A stretch of DNA of 64,000 bases, taken from assembly GCA_903847155.1 (NCBI GenBank), contig CAINCU010000005.1:1-64000 (forward strand), written 5' to 3'. The stretch is from an uncultured Gallionellaceae bacterium. GTDB taxonomy: Bacteria; Pseudomonadota; Gammaproteobacteria; Burkholderiales; Gallionellaceae. The notes under the pieces were generated by a model. That model did not search any database. It saw only the letters and a program-made list of their open reading frames with translations, and was not told where the DNA came from. This document shows, one piece after another, positions 8,210 to 17,875 of the stretch (its first letter is position 1; each line of letters starts with the position of its first letter). The translations under genes and the position numbers were made by a program.

Positions 8210-8521
8210 TTATGCGGAAAGGGGCGGAGCGCGTGCCGCGAATGCAGTGAACGCGAAAGAATAGTACGAAGTGAAAAGAGTAGTGAGTTCTTTGGCGAAG
8301 AACTCAGTAAAATTGAAGGAGATGGTGCTGACCCCGATGGCGCTGCCGATCTGCGCGTAAGCCGCGCACAGGTCACAGTGCTTGTCATTCGGCTTCGACT
8401 GGTCTTGCGAATGATCGGCCAGGATGTGCGAAGCCGCGTGCAACACCGCACCTTGCTGGGCGAACAGTAGGGCGAAGACGAGCAGGAATCGGACGGACAG
8501 CGAGCGCAACATGCGGCGCAT
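8210..8521 (-). CDS. Small DUF2946-like exported protein
   Basis: This 103-residue protein has a hydrophobic export segment (VRFLLVFALLFAQQGAVLHA) followed by a His/Cys motif, HILADHSQ...KHCDLCAAYAQIG, typical of DUF2946 proteins that occur beside metal-uptake or copper genes. Function is unknown; the paired Cys and His residues suggest metal binding. The start (ATG 8519-8521) has a weak Shine-Dalgarno site; an internal ATG three codons later is also possible. It begins 13 bp after the tonB-like gene and is followed by the porin. Confidence 0.65.
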   Translation of the reverse strand: MRRMLRSLSVRFLLVFALLFAQQGAVLHAASHILADHSQDQSKPNDKHCDLCAAYAQIGSAIGVSTISFNFTEFFAKELTTLFTSYYSFAFTAFAARAPPLSA

Positions 8522-8534
8522 GCTAACGGATAAG

Positions 8535-9404
8535 TTATTCCGCTTCAAGTTGATCACTGGTTGTGAATGTCCAGGTGCGGGTGATACTGAGGATGTCGGT
8601 CTCCTTGCGGATGTCAGGCGGGAATGGCGCGTAGGGTGCGGCCAGCTTGACGATGCGGATGGCGGAAGCATCGAGCAAACGTTGGCCGGACGAGCGGTCA
8701 ACTTCCACGTTTTCCACACTGCCATCGGAACGGATACTGACGGTGAGCTGGAGCTTGCCGTAGATTTTTTGGCGGCGCGCAACTTCGGGATAGTTCATGT
8801 TGCCGATGCGTTCCACCTTGCTGCGCCAGTCTTCCACATATTGCGCATAGCGGTATTCCTGAGTGCGTGCGCCGATGAATTTGCGCTTGGGCATTTTTTC
8901 GTAGATGGAGATGTTTTTGGTGATCTCGGCTTCAAGGCGCGCGATCTCCAGAGCGCTATCAACCAAGTCCTGCCCGCTGAGTTGGCTGCTGACTTGCTGC
9001 GTAACCTCTTTATACTGATCAACTTTGTAATTGCTCTTGGCTTGCGCGAGCAGACGTTTCTGTTCTTGCTCTAATACCTTCATGTGCTGTGTGGCTTGCT
9101 CGGGTGTGAATTGGCTGTCATTGCCCAGCACGGGGAAAAACGTACCTGCGTGTCTATTAACTTCAGTATTGCCTCCGCCATCCAGATTGTTCTGCGCGTA
9201 GGAGCGGGCTTTGTTCGGTTTGGATTTTGATTTGCTGTTGACCAGAGTGACTTCCAGCGGTTGCAATTTTGTTTGCAGGTTGCGCGCATCCGGAATGGTG
9301 AAAGTGATGCCGAATAGTACGAAAGCGTGCAGTGCAAACGAAAATGCGGTGGCAAACGCGATGCGTTCTTTAGCCAACAGCGCACTGACGAGCAGTCTTT
9401 TCAT
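8535..9404 (-). CDS. TonB-family energy transducer-like protein
   Basis: The 289-residue protein has a single N-terminal membrane anchor (AFSFALHAFVLFGITFTI), a charged helical periplasmic spacer (residues about 100-185) and a C-terminal TonB-like domain (YPEVARRQKIYGKLQLTVSI ... VDRSSGQRLLDASAIRIVKL). Such proteins pass proton-motive energy to outer-membrane receptors. The usual Pro-rich spacer is missing and is replaced by a coiled-coil-like region, as in betaproteobacterial homologues beside RNB genes. Its ATG overlaps the ribonuclease stop as ATGA. Confidence 0.8.
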   Translation of the reverse strand: MKRLLVSALLAKERIAFATAFSFALHAFVLFGITFTIPDARNLQTKLQPLEVTLVNSKSKSKPNKARSYAQNNLDGGGNTEVNRHAGTFFPVLGNDSQFTPEQATQHMKVLEQEQKRLLAQAKSNYKVDQYKEVTQQVSSQLSGQDLVDSALEIARLEAEITKNISIYEKMPKRKFIGARTQEYRYAQYVEDWRSKVERIGNMNYPEVARRQKIYGKLQLTVSIRSDGSVENVEVDRSSGQRLLDASAIRIVKLAAPYAPFPPDIRKETDILSITRTWTFTTSDQLEAE

Positions 9405-11251
9405 GCGTCCTCTTGAACTGTACTCACATAACGCGCCTCAAAATTCAAATCGAGCAAGTCGATAGAGGCAATCTCCAATGTCACTTTGGTGTTGGGTGGT
9501 GTCTCGGGCAGTGAAGAGATGCGTCCGACTAAAGGGATGTCGGCGAGCTTGACCAGATTTTCGCGCAATACAGTGGCAGAAACTTGCTTTACGCTTTCTT
9601 GTTGTAACCAGCGCAAACACCAGTAGCGTTCCATGTTGCGCTGGAATTCGTTGTAGGTGGTGTAGGCGGTGTCGAAGTCGCGCAAGATGGTGAACAGCGC
9701 AGTGTCGTTGCGAGCATAAGCGGGCGGCTCGCCGCGCAACACGCTGATGAGCTGGCGTTGGTTTACCAGATCGACATAGCGCCGCAGCGGTGAGCTTGAC
9801 CATGCGTAATGCGCTACGCCCAAACCCTGGTGCGGCGCAGCGACGGTGCTCATTTTCACCTTGCCGTTGTTCTGCGTGCGGTAGATGCCGGCTACGTCGT
9901 GATCGTCCAGCAACTTGCCCCAACTACTGTTGGCAAGGATCATCAACTCTGACACCACCTTGTCGATGGGCGAACCGCGCAAGCGCTGGCCGATGGTCAC
10001 GTGGTCGTCCACCACATGGAATATGTAGTCGATCTGCTGCGTGCTGTTGTCGGAGGATTTGCCGCGCGTGGCTTCCAGCTTGTTGGCGAAATTCCACAGT
10101 AATGTCAGTTCGGGCGCGTAGGCGTAATCGAGCTTTCCCGCCGCCAGCGTCTCTTCGTTGAACAATGGTTCCAGCGTGTCGTGGCGCAGGTTAGCGGCGA
10201 TATGCAAACGCTCGACGCGGCTTTCGCTGCTGACGATCGCCAGCGTTTCGGCATCCGCTTCCACGTACAGCGACAGCGCGGGACAAACCTTGTCGGCGCA
10301 CAGCGTGAAGGCTTGCACCACGTTGTCTGGCAGCATGGTGATTTTTTCGCCCGGCATGTACACGGTGGACATGCGCTGCATGGCGATGGCGTCGATCGGA
10401 GAATTGAGGGCGATGCCCAGTGTGGGCGCGGCGATGTGGATGCCGATGCGCCAGTTGCCGTTTGGCAGTTTTTCCACCGAGAACGCATCGTCGATCTCGG
10501 TCGTGCTGGCGTCGTCGATGCTGAAGGCGTTGACCGTGGCTTTCGGCAGCTCGGGATGTTCTTCCACCGTGACTGCAGGGAAGGCCGTGCCGCGCGGGAA
10601 GTTTTCGAACAGGAATTTATTCAGGTGGTAATCGTGCGTAGAAGGTAGCGCGCCGCACTGATGCAGCAGATGCGCCGCCGACAAATGCGTGCCAGCGCAG
10701 GCGGCTTCCAGCGCTTTGACTTCGATGGCATTGCGATCCGGCTGGTACAGGATCATGGATAGCTTGTCGCCGAATTCCGCAGGCAATTGGAATGCGCTGA
10801 GCTGTTCGATGTAGCGCGCTTGCAGTTCGGCTTGCAGGCGTTTCTTTTCCGCGCTGGCCAGCGCCGATTTGAGCGCATCGGCGGGTGCTGCTTTGTAGCG
10901 GCCTTTGCCTTTTTTGTAGAAATGCATCGGCGAAGAATGCAGGCGGATCAAAGCGCCTGCCGCTTCAATGGGATTCGGCACATGGCCGAAATAATCCTGC
11001 GCCAGTACGTCAAAGTTGAACTCGTCTTGTGGCGAGGCTTCCCACAGGAATTCCACGTCGATGTCGGCGGCGATCTGCTCCGCTTGGGTCAGGAATTCGG
11101 CCAAGCCGGGCTGCGCGAAACGCAGCATCACGTTGGCCGATTTGATCTTGCTGCGCTTGCCGTGGGTGTTCTCGACTTGCAGGGAGGTGGTGTTGTCGGT
11201 AAGGATATTGCCAACCTTGAAACCGCCGTCTTCTTCGTAAAATATGTTCAT
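9401..11251 (-). CDS. RNB-domain exoribonuclease (RNase II/R family)
   Basis: The 616-residue enzyme probably degrades RNA 3' to 5'. The RNB active site reads SIDDASTTEIDDAF, so one of the four metal-binding Asp positions of E. coli RNase II is Glu; the remaining acids are present. SSSPLRRYVDLVNQRQLIS supplies the conserved catalytic Arg region. The usual N-terminal cold-shock domains are not obvious and the C-terminal S1-like part is short. The start at ATG 11249-11251 (MNIFYEEDGG) is preferred over an upstream TTG, though neither has a good Shine-Dalgarno site. It is the likely first gene of the minus-strand run down to mtgA. Confidence 0.88.
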   Translation of the reverse strand: MNIFYEEDGGFKVGNILTDNTTSLQVENTHGKRSKIKSANVMLRFAQPGLAEFLTQAEQIAADIDVEFLWEASPQDEFNFDVLAQDYFGHVPNPIEAAGALIRLHSSPMHFYKKGKGRYKAAPADALKSALASAEKKRLQAELQARYIEQLSAFQLPAEFGDKLSMILYQPDRNAIEVKALEAACAGTHLSAAHLLHQCGALPSTHDYHLNKFLFENFPRGTAFPAVTVEEHPELPKATVNAFSIDDASTTEIDDAFSVEKLPNGNWRIGIHIAAPTLGIALNSPIDAIAMQRMSTVYMPGEKITMLPDNVVQAFTLCADKVCPALSLYVEADAETLAIVSSESRVERLHIAANLRHDTLEPLFNEETLAAGKLDYAYAPELTLLWNFANKLEATRGKSSDNSTQQIDYIFHVVDDHVTIGQRLRGSPIDKVVSELMILANSSWGKLLDDHDVAGIYRTQNNGKVKMSTVAAPHQGLGVAHYAWSSSPLRRYVDLVNQRQLISVLRGEPPAYARNDTALFTILRDFDTAYTTYNEFQRNMERYWCLRWLQQESVKQVSATVLRENLVKLADIPLVGRISSLPETPPNTKVTLEIASIDLLDLNFEARYVSTVQEDA

Positions 11252-11383
11252 TGGGAGGTGCTGAAAAAAGTCGGGCGGATTATAACCCGACGACCTGCTG
11301 CCCAAGTTCGTTCGTGTTAACCTATCTGCGTCGCGCTGATAGCTGTGCGGACGGACTCAATAACCCTATTCAGGAGAGAAAAC

Positions 11384-11857
11384 ATGAAGATATTATCCAA
11401 ATTGATCGTAGCGGGCTGTCTGCTTTGCTCCGCGCCGCTGGCGCTGGCTTGTGATGCCCAACATCGCACTGAGTGCTTCCAGGAGATGGACAAGAACGGC
11501 GACGGTGTGATCAGCAAGAAGGAATTCAATGCGTTTCATGACGCACGTTTCAAGGAAATGGATGCCAACCACGACGGCAAGCTCAGCCAGGACGAACTGG
11601 AAGGTTCGCAGGGCAAGAGGATGGGCAAAGGGATGACGATGCTTGACCAGCAATTCGATGCGGCCGATACCAACCATGATGGTGCGCTGAGCAAAGTGGA
11701 AGCGGAACAGATGCCGATGCTGTCCAACAGCTTCGATGCAGTGGATGCCAACAAGGACGGCAAGGTAAGCAAAGAAGAGTTGCAAAACAGCATGCAGATC
11801 ATGCACGGGCAAATGGGCGACAAATGTGACATGAAGAAGATGAAGCGCGCTCAGTAA
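11384..11857 (+). CDS. Exported EF-hand calcium-binding protein
   Basis: The 157-residue product has a signal peptide (MKILSKLIVAGCLLCSAPLALA) and four EF-hand loops: DKNGDGVISKKE, DANHDGKLSQDE, DTNHDGALSKVE and DANKDGKVSKEE. All have the Asp/Asn, Gly and final Glu positions expected for Ca2+ binding. The start is set by CAGGAGAGAAAAC before the ATG at 11384. It is monocistronic, with its own strong terminator. Role unknown; calcium buffering or sensing in the periplasm is the simplest inference. Confidence 0.88.
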   Translation: MKILSKLIVAGCLLCSAPLALACDAQHRTECFQEMDKNGDGVISKKEFNAFHDARFKEMDANHDGKLSQDELEGSQGKRMGKGMTMLDQQFDAADTNHDGALSKVEAEQMPMLSNSFDAVDANKDGKVSKEELQNSMQIMHGQMGDKCDMKKMKRAQ

Positions 11858-11885
11858 CAGGTTTGCGCGGCATTGCCGGTAGCAG

Positions 11886-11920
11886 CGAACAGGCCAGCTT
11901 GATGCTGGCCTGTTCGTTTT
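11886..11920 (+). terminator. Rho-independent terminator after the EF-hand gene
   Basis: A perfect 13-bp stem, CGAACAGGCCAGC / GCTGGCCTGTTCG, with loop TTGAT is followed by TTTT. Confidence 0.92.
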
Positions 11921-11993
11921 GGCGCTGCTAATTTTGGTCAATGCGGCGCGAAATGCTACCATCCGGCTTATTACGCATATTCGAGGAATCGCC

Positions 11994-12719
11994 ATGTCCG
12001 GTCACAGTAAATGGGCAAACATTCAACACCGCAAAGGCAGGCAGGATGCCAAGCGCGGCCAGATATTCACCCGCCTCATCAAGGAAATCACCGTCGCCGC
12101 CAAACTGGGCGGCAGCGATCCCGACATCAATGCGCGCCTGCGTCTGGCGATGGAAAAAGCCTATGACCAGAATATGCCGAAGGACAATGTTGAGCGCGCC
12201 ATCAAGCGCGGCGCGGGCGAACTGGACGGCGTGGACTATATGGAACTGCGCTACGAAGGCTACGGCATCAACGGCGCTGCGGTTATGGTGGACTGCATGA
12301 CCGACAACAAGACGCGCACCGTGGCCGATGTGCGCCACGCCTTCACCAAATACGGCGGCAACCTCGGCACCGATGGCTCGGTGTCGTTCCTGTTCAAACA
12401 TTGCGGGCAAATGATCTTCGCCCCCGGCACCGATGAAAACGCGCTGCTGGAAGTGGCGCTGGACGCGGGCGCGGAAGACATCATCAACAACGACGATGGC
12501 AGTATTGAAGTCATCACCACACCCAACGACTTCGTGGCGGTGAAGCAACGCCTGGAAGCGGCGGGCTTCAAAGCGGAAATGGGCGAAGTCACCATGAAAG
12601 CGGAGACCGAAGTGCCGTTCAGCGGCGACGATGCGGTGAAGATGCAAAAGCTGCTGGATGCGCTGGAAGACGTGGGCGATGTGCAGCAGGTTTATACGAC
12701 GGCGGTGATTGAGGAATGA
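11994..12719 (+). CDS. yebC: YebC/PmpR-family transcription/translation factor
   Basis: The 241-residue protein begins [20 protein letters not shown], the family hallmark, and continues with [20 protein letters not shown] and [13 protein letters not shown]. Members act as DNA-binding regulators and, more recently, as factors relieving ribosome stalling. GAGGAATCGCC precedes the ATG at 11994. It is the classical first gene of the yebC-ruvC operon and overlaps the next ORF by ATGA. Confidence 0.96.
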   Translation: MSGHSKWANIQHRKGRQDAKRGQIFTRLIKEITVAAKLGGSDPDINARLRLAMEKAYDQNMPKDNVERAIKRGAGELDGVDYMELRYEGYGINGAAVMVDCMTDNKTRTVADVRHAFTKYGGNLGTDGSVSFLFKHCGQMIFAPGTDENALLEVALDAGAEDIINNDDGSIEVITTPNDFVAVKQRLEAAGFKAEMGEVTMKAETEVPFSGDDAVKMQKLLDALEDVGDVQQVYTTAVIEE

Positions 12720-13558
12720 GCGCGGCAAGCCTAGCTGTTTGTTCTGTGGAAGGTTGTGACAGCCATGTCCAGAAGGAAGGTCACAATCTTTGTTATGTAC
12801 ACTGGAAAAAGAGCAGGCAGGTAGCCGAAGAGCCGACAGCTTCATATGTGGCTACACCACAGATTGCCCCGCCACCTGATGTTTCAAGTGTTTTCTTGAA
12901 CTCTACCTCTTTGGGGGAGCGGTTCAATCTTGATGCAAAACAGATAAACAGAGTTTTGTTAGATTTGGGCTGGCTGGAAAAAGATGGCAAGGGATGGAAG
13001 CCATCCGAGCTGGGTGAAAAGCTAAAGGCAAAGAGGACTTTACATTCCAAAAGCGGAGTCCCATTCGTCCTTTGGCATCAAGATATTTGCAAGTCCCGTA
13101 TTTTGCAAAAAGCCGTTAGCGAAATTCTCTCAATTGAGTTGGAACCTCTTTCCGTTGTTCAAGCTTCACAAATTTCAGAAGAAGCGGCAGACAAAACGGA
13201 AGGGTTCAGAGATGAATTTCCTCCGACGATACGTGCGTCCGATGGGCACATGGTGCGCTCGCGCGGAGAGGCCATGATTGATGCGCTGTTATATGAAAAT
13301 CGCATTGTCCACGCGTATGAACGTTTGGTGCCCGTGGAGCAGGCAATGTATTGTGACTTCTTCTTGCCTGAATATGATCTTTACATCGAATTTTGGGGAA
13401 TGGAAAGCAACCCAAAATACAAAGCTCGAAAAGAAAAGAAGCTGGAAATATATCGGCAGAACGGACTAAAACTGCTTGAAATTAAGGATACTCACATCAA
13501 CAATCTTGATGATTATCTGATTAGCCAATTAGTTAAATTTGGTTTCAAACCAAGATAG
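12716..13558 (+). CDS. Nuclease-like protein (zinc-finger, helical module, PD-(D/E)XK-like) inside the ruv operon
   Basis: I do not recognise a named family. Visible parts of this 280-residue protein: residues 9-30 form a probable zinc site, CSVEGCDSH...NLCYVHWKK (C-x4-C ... C-x2-H), like those on phage and HNH-type proteins. Residues about 65-105 ([39 protein letters not shown]) look like a winged-helix/KilAC-type module. Residues 183-275 contain [36 protein letters not shown] and LKLLEI, the E...D...E-x-W/K pattern of restriction-like (PD-(D/E)XK) folds. The base composition is clearly more AT-rich than the flanking genes. It is coupled to yebC by ATGA and ends 3 bp before ruvC. A DNA nuclease function is inference. 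Confidence 0.6.
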   Translation: MSAASLAVCSVEGCDSHVQKEGHNLCYVHWKKSRQVAEEPTASYVATPQIAPPPDVSSVFLNSTSLGERFNLDAKQINRVLLDLGWLEKDGKGWKPSELGEKLKAKRTLHSKSGVPFVLWHQDICKSRILQKAVSEILSIELEPLSVVQASQISEEAADKTEGFRDEFPPTIRASDGHMVRSRGEAMIDALLYENRIVHAYERLVPVEQAMYCDFFLPEYDLYIEFWGMESNPKYKARKEKKLEIYRQNGLKLLEIKDTHINNLDDYLISQLVKFGFKPR

Positions 13559-13561
13559 TTA

Positions 13562-14092
13562 ATGGGCGATTCTGTACGCATCTTGGGAATTGATCCGGGG
13601 CTGAGAATCACCGGCTTCGGCATCCTCGACAAACAAGGCCAGCATTTGCATTACGTGGCCAGCGGTTGCCTCAAGACACCGGATGGTGAGTTGCCGCAAC
13701 GGTTGAAAGTGATCTTGAGCGGATTGAGCGAGGTCATCGCGCAGCACCAGCCGCAGCAGGTGGCGGTGGAAAAGGTGTTCGTCAACGTGAATCCGCAGTC
13801 CACGTTGTTGCTCGGACAGGCGCGCGGTGCGGCGATCTGCGCGGCGGTGCTGGCCGATCTGCCGGTGGCGGAATACACCGCGCTGCAAGTGAAGCAGGCG
13901 GTGGTGGGCAACGGCCATGCCGATAAAGAACAAGTGCAGGCGATGGTGCAACGCTTGCTCAGCCTGTCCGGCACGCCCAGCCCGGATGCGGCGGACGCGC
14001 TGGCGTGCGCCATCTGTCACGCGCACGGCGGCATGGGTTCGGGCGCGCTGGCGACTAAAGGCCTTCGTGTGAAAAAAGGGAGATTGGTATGA
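13562..14092 (+). CDS. ruvC: Holliday junction resolvase RuvC
   Basis: RuvC cuts four-way junctions at the end of recombinational repair, together with RuvAB. The 176-residue sequence shows the catalytic acids in [23 protein letters not shown] and [14 protein letters not shown]. Length is normal. No strong ribosome site precedes ATG 13562, so expression may depend on coupling with upstream genes. It overlaps the prenyltransferase by ATGA. Confidence 0.96.
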   Translation: MGDSVRILGIDPGLRITGFGILDKQGQHLHYVASGCLKTPDGELPQRLKVILSGLSEVIAQHQPQQVAVEKVFVNVNPQSTLLLGQARGAAICAAVLADLPVAEYTALQVKQAVVGNGHADKEQVQAMVQRLLSLSGTPSPDAADALACAICHAHGGMGSGALATKGLRVKKGRLV

Positions 14093-15039
14093 CGATGCCA
14101 CCGCCACCGCTGGAACCAACGCTTGCCACAATGCAAAATCCGTTGTCACGTTATTTTGTCGCGACGCGTCCGTCATTTCTGACGGCCAGCTTGATGGCTT
14201 GTGTGATCGGACTGGCCATTGCCTGGCATGACGGGCTGGACTTCAGCGTATCACTGGCGCTGGTTACGTTGCTGTTCGCCCTGTTCGCCCATGCCGGTGT
14301 GAACGTGCTCAACGATTATTACGACGCGCTGAACGGCACCGACGCGCAAAACACCGAACGCATCTTCCCGTTCACTGGCGGCAGCCGCTTCATCCAGAAC
14401 GGCGTGCTGACCACGGCGCAGACGCGCAACTTCGGTTTTGCACTGATGGCTTGCGTGGCCGCCGCCGGGCTGTGGCTGATGGCACGCTCTGCGCCGCAGC
14501 TGATGTATATTGGCCTCGTCGGATTATTTATCGGCTGGGCGTATTCCGCGCCTCCCTTCCGTTTGAACAGTCGCGGGCTGGGCGAGTTGTGCGTGGCGGC
14601 GGGCTTCCTCGCCATCACCGTCGGCAGCGACTTCGTGCAGCGCAAAGGCTTTGCCGCCGCGCCGTTCATCGCCGGATTGTCCTACGCGCTGCTGGTGACC
14701 AACCTGCTCTACATCAACCAATTCCCCGACCGCACTGCCGACACCGCCGCCGGCAAATTGCATTGGGTAGCGCGCCTGCAAGTGCAAACCGCGCGTTGGG
14801 GTTACGCCTTGATCGTGTTGCTGTGTTACGCCTGGCTGCTGGCCAGCGTGCTGCTCGGCTGGTTGCCCATGCTCGCGCTGGCTGCTTTCCTCGCCTTGCC
14901 GCTGAGCATCAAAGCCGCGCGCCTGCTGCTGCAACACGCCGCCCAGCCGCAACAACTGGGCGACGCGATCAAAGCCACCATCGGCGCGATGATGGTGCAT
15001 GGCACGCTGTTGTCGCTGGCGTTGTTGTTGAGTAAATAG
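14089..15039 (+). CDS. UbiA/MenA-family membrane prenyltransferase
   Basis: The 316-residue protein has eight to nine hydrophobic helices and the two acidic prenyl-diphosphate motifs of the family, [14 protein letters not shown] and [10 protein letters not shown]. The first motif is of the MenA (1,4-dihydroxy-2-naphthoate prenyltransferase) subtype. These enzymes attach a polyprenyl chain to an aromatic ring in the membrane. No other quinone-pathway gene is in the window, so substrate is uncertain. It sits between ruvC (ATGA overlap) and ruvA, which is not its usual place. Confidence 0.8.
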   Translation: MTMPPPPLEPTLATMQNPLSRYFVATRPSFLTASLMACVIGLAIAWHDGLDFSVSLALVTLLFALFAHAGVNVLNDYYDALNGTDAQNTERIFPFTGGSRFIQNGVLTTAQTRNFGFALMACVAAAGLWLMARSAPQLMYIGLVGLFIGWAYSAPPFRLNSRGLGELCVAAGFLAITVGSDFVQRKGFAAAPFIAGLSYALLVTNLLYINQFPDRTADTAAGKLHWVARLQVQTARWGYALIVLLCYAWLLASVLLGWLPMLALAAFLALPLSIKAARLLLQHAAQPQQLGDAIKATIGAMMVHGTLLSLALLLSK

Positions 15040-15063
15040 GTTTTGAAAAGTTACCTTGTGCGC

Positions 15064-15128
15064 AAGCAAGTAAAGACGGGCATCTTCATCAAGTGCATAG
15101 CGTAGATCGCCTATTGACGGGCGTTGCG
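15064..15128 (+). repeat. Intergenic repeat family, copy 2 (core)
   Basis: AAGACGGGCATCTTCATC, a variable spacer, then GTAGATCGCCTATTGACGGGCG. It lies in the 123-bp gap between the prenyltransferase and ruvA, in the direction of transcription. The bases after it (GTGGGTGGCAAAATAATT) weakly resemble the GTGAGGTTGGTAATT that follows copies 3 and 4. Confidence 0.8.
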
Positions 15129-15162
15129 GAGTGGGTGGCAAAATAATTCGGGGTAAAATGGA

Positions 15163-15744
15163 ATGATCGGAAGACTGAGCGGCACGCTGCTGGAAAAGAA
15201 CCCGCCGCAGATTCTGCTGGACGTGCAGGGCGTCGGCTACGAGCTGGATGTGCCAATGAGCACCTTCTACAACCTGCCCGCACTCAACGAAAAAGTCGTG
15301 CTGCACACGCAGCTCATCGTGCGCGAAGATGCGCAGTTGCTGTATGGATTCCTGACACAGGAAGAACGCATCGCTTTTCGCCAGTTGCTCAAGATCAGCG
15401 GTGTCGGCCCCAAGCTCGCGCTGTCGGTGCTGTCCGGTCTGAGTCTCAACGACCTCGCGGTAGCCGTGGCGAACAAAGATGCGGCGCGCCTCACCAAAAT
15501 CCCCGGCGTGGGCAAGAAAACCGCCGAACGTCTGCTGCTGGAACTGCAAGGCAAGTTCAGCGTGACCGGCGCAGGCACCACGCAAGGCACACTCGTCGCA
15601 TCGTCCAGCAGCGACATCATCAACGCCTTGCAGGCCTTGGGTTACAACGAGAAGGAAGCCGACTGGGCCGCCAAACAATTATCCAAGGATGCCGGAGTGT
15701 CGGACGGCATCCGCCAAGCGCTTAAGCTATTATCCAAAGCATGA
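15163..15744 (+). CDS. ruvA: Holliday junction DNA helicase subunit RuvA
   Basis: RuvA (193 aa) binds the junction and loads RuvB. It has the N-terminal OB fold ([12 protein letters not shown]), two helix-hairpin-helix motifs ([18 protein letters not shown] and [18 protein letters not shown]) and the C-terminal RuvB-contacting domain ([18 protein letters not shown]). The stop overlaps the ruvB ATG as ATGA. Confidence 0.97.
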   Translation: MIGRLSGTLLEKNPPQILLDVQGVGYELDVPMSTFYNLPALNEKVVLHTQLIVREDAQLLYGFLTQEERIAFRQLLKISGVGPKLALSVLSGLSLNDLAVAVANKDAARLTKIPGVGKKTAERLLLELQGKFSVTGAGTTQGTLVASSSSDIINALQALGYNEKEADWAAKQLSKDAGVSDGIRQALKLLSKA

Positions 15745-16796
15745 TCCACAACGACGACCTCACCTCCGAACCGCGCATCATTTCCGCCGCGCCCGCCTCG
15801 AAACAGGAGGAGGCGCTGGAACGGGCGTTGCGTCCCAAGCAGCTTGATGAATATGTCGGGCAGGAGAAGATTCGCGGGCAATTGGAGATTTTTATTCAGG
15901 CGGCGAAGATGCGCAAAGAGCCGCTGGACCATGTGCTGCTGTTCGGTCCGCCGGGATTGGGCAAGACCACGTTGGCGCAGATCATCGCGCGCGAGATGGG
16001 CGTGAATCTGCGCCACACTTCCGGGCCGGTGCTGGAGCGCGCGGGCGATCTGGCGGCGTTACTCACCAATCTGGAACCGCATGATGTGTTGTTCATCGAC
16101 GAGATACATCGGTTGTCGCCGGTGGTGGAAGAAATTCTGTATCCGGCGCTGGAGGATTATCAGATCGACATCATGATCGGCGAAGGGCCGGGCGCACGTT
16201 CGGTAAAAATCGACCTGCCGCCGTTTACGCTGGTGGGCGCGACCACGCGCGCGGGTATGTTGACCAATCCGCTGCGCGACCGTTTCGGCATCGTGGCGCG
16301 GCTGGAATTTTATACGCCGCAGGAATTGCAGCGCATCGTCACGCGCTCGGCGGGCTTGCTGGAACTGCCCATCTCGGACGATGGCGCATTTGAAATCGCT
16401 AAGCGTTCGCGCGGCACACCGCGTATCGCCAACCGCCTGTTGCGCCGCGTGCGCGACTACGCCGATGTGCGCGCCGAAGGCCATGCCACGCGCGAAGTGG
16501 CCGATGCAGCGCTGATCATGCTGGACGTGGATTCGCAGGGGCTGGATGTGATGGACAGAAAACTATTGCAGACCGTGATCGAAAAATTCATGGGCGGGCC
16601 TGTTGGCGTGGATAACCTCGCCGCCGCCATCGGCGAAGAGCGCGACACCATTGAAGACGTGCTGGAACCGTATCTGATCCAGCAAGGCTATCTGCAACGC
16701 ACCCCGCGCGGACGCATGGCGACGGCGAATGCTTACCTGCATTTCGGCCTAGTGCAACCGCGTAGCGGCAACAACAAGGAGTTGTGGGATGAGTAA
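15741..16796 (+). CDS. ruvB: Holliday junction branch-migration ATPase RuvB
   Basis: This is a 351-residue AAA+ hexameric motor. It has Walker [10 protein letters not shown] (Lys75), Walker [10 protein letters not shown], sensor 1 [18 protein letters not shown] and the winged-helix DNA-binding C-terminus ending in [17 protein letters not shown]. Its last 8 bases overlap the ybgC start. Confidence 0.97.
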   Translation: MIHNDDLTSEPRIISAAPASKQEEALERALRPKQLDEYVGQEKIRGQLEIFIQAAKMRKEPLDHVLLFGPPGLGKTTLAQIIAREMGVNLRHTSGPVLERAGDLAALLTNLEPHDVLFIDEIHRLSPVVEEILYPALEDYQIDIMIGEGPGARSVKIDLPPFTLVGATTRAGMLTNPLRDRFGIVARLEFYTPQELQRIVTRSAGLLELPISDDGAFEIAKRSRGTPRIANRLLRRVRDYADVRAEGHATREVADAALIMLDVDSQGLDVMDRKLLQTVIEKFMGGPVGVDNLAAAIGEERDTIEDVLEPYLIQQGYLQRTPRGRMATANAYLHFGLVQPRSGNNKELWDE

Positions 16797-17193
16797 GCAC
16801 AAGATTTTTTCGTTACCGGTGCGCGTGTATTTTCAGGACACTGACGCGGGCGGGGTGGTATATCACGCGAATTATGTGAACTTTATGGAGCGGGCGCGGA
16901 CTGAGTGGTTGCGCACGTTTGGTCACAGCAACGCGGGCTTGATGAAAGAGTTCGGTGTGGCGTTCGTGGTGCGTTCGCTGAAGATGGATTATCTGAAGCC
17001 TGCGTTGCTCGATGATCTGCTGACGGTGACGGCACTGGTGAAAGACATCGGGCGCAGTCGGGTGACGTTGTTGCAGGAGGTGCGGCGGGGTGAAGAGTTG
17101 CTGACCGAAGGCGAGGTTCATCTGGTGTGTGTGAATATGCAGACTTTCAAGCCGGTGAGTGTGCCGGATGTGTTGCGCAAACAATGGGATTGA
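16789..17193 (+). CDS. ybgC: Tol-Pal-associated acyl-CoA thioesterase YbgC
   Basis: The 134-residue hot-dog-fold thioesterase has the active-site segment [20 protein letters not shown], whose Asp is catalytic in the family. It hydrolyses short-chain acyl-CoA and is linked to phospholipid metabolism. It opens the tol-pal gene set, overlapping ruvB and 4 bp ahead of tolQ, so the ruv and tol sets may be co-transcribed. Confidence 0.94.
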   Translation: MSKHKIFSLPVRVYFQDTDAGGVVYHANYVNFMERARTEWLRTFGHSNAGLMKEFGVAFVVRSLKMDYLKPALLDDLLTVTALVKDIGRSRVTLLQEVRRGEELLTEGEVHLVCVNMQTFKPVSVPDVLRKQWD

Positions 17194-17197
17194 GTAA

Positions 17198-17875
17198 ATG
17201 GAACTGATTCAGGATTTGTCGTTTGGTCATTTGGTGATCAATGCCAGTTTGCTGGTGCAGTTGGTGTTGGGTCTGTTGCTGCTGGTATCGTTGATGTCGT
17301 GGTGGTACATTTTTCTCAAGTTGTTCGCGGTGCGCGCAGCGGTGAAGCAGACGCGCGAATTTGAAGACGAGTTCTGGAGCAATCCCGATCTGATGGGGTT
17401 GTACCAGCATGCGACCAATATCTCGCGCAGAGATCAGGGCGCGCTGGAGCGTATTTTTGCGGCGGGCTTCGCCGAGTTCGTCAAGTTGAAGAAAACACAC
17501 GGTGTAGATAGTGCTGCGCTGATGGATGGTTCGCGTCGCGCCATGCGCGCGAGCTATCAGCGCGAGATGGATCATCTGGAATCGCATCTGTCTTTTCTGG
17601 CGACGGTTGGCTCGGTCAGTCCGTATGTCGGTTTACTGGGCACGGTGTGGGGCATCATGAATGCGTTCCGTGGTTTGTCGAACGTCGGGCAGGCGACGCT
17701 GGCACAAGTTGCACCGGGCATCGCCGAGGCCTTGGTGGCGACGGCGATGGGCTTGTTCGCGGCGATCCCAGCGGTGGTGGCGTACAACCGTTATGTGCAT
17801 GACGTGGCGCGTTTGTCGTCACGCTTCGAGAGTTTCATCGAAGAGTTTTCTAATGTCCTCCAGAGGCAGCCATGA
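17198..17875 (+). CDS. tolQ: Tol-Pal inner-membrane proton channel subunit TolQ
   Basis: TolQ (225 aa) forms the ring that, with TolR, uses the proton gradient to drive TolA. Three membrane helices are visible, and the conserved segments LATVGSVSPYVGLLGTVWGI and VAPGIAEALVATAMGLFAAI mark the ExbB/TolQ family. The stop codon overlaps the ATG of a 53-codon ORF. Confidence 0.96.
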   Translation: MELIQDLSFGHLVINASLLVQLVLGLLLLVSLMSWWYIFLKLFAVRAAVKQTREFEDEFWSNPDLMGLYQHATNISRRDQGALERIFAAGFAEFVKLKKTHGVDSAALMDGSRRAMRASYQREMDHLESHLSFLATVGSVSPYVGLLGTVWGIMNAFRGLSNVGQATLAQVAPGIAEALVATAMGLFAAIPAVVAYNRYVHDVARLSSRFESFIEEFSNVLQRQP

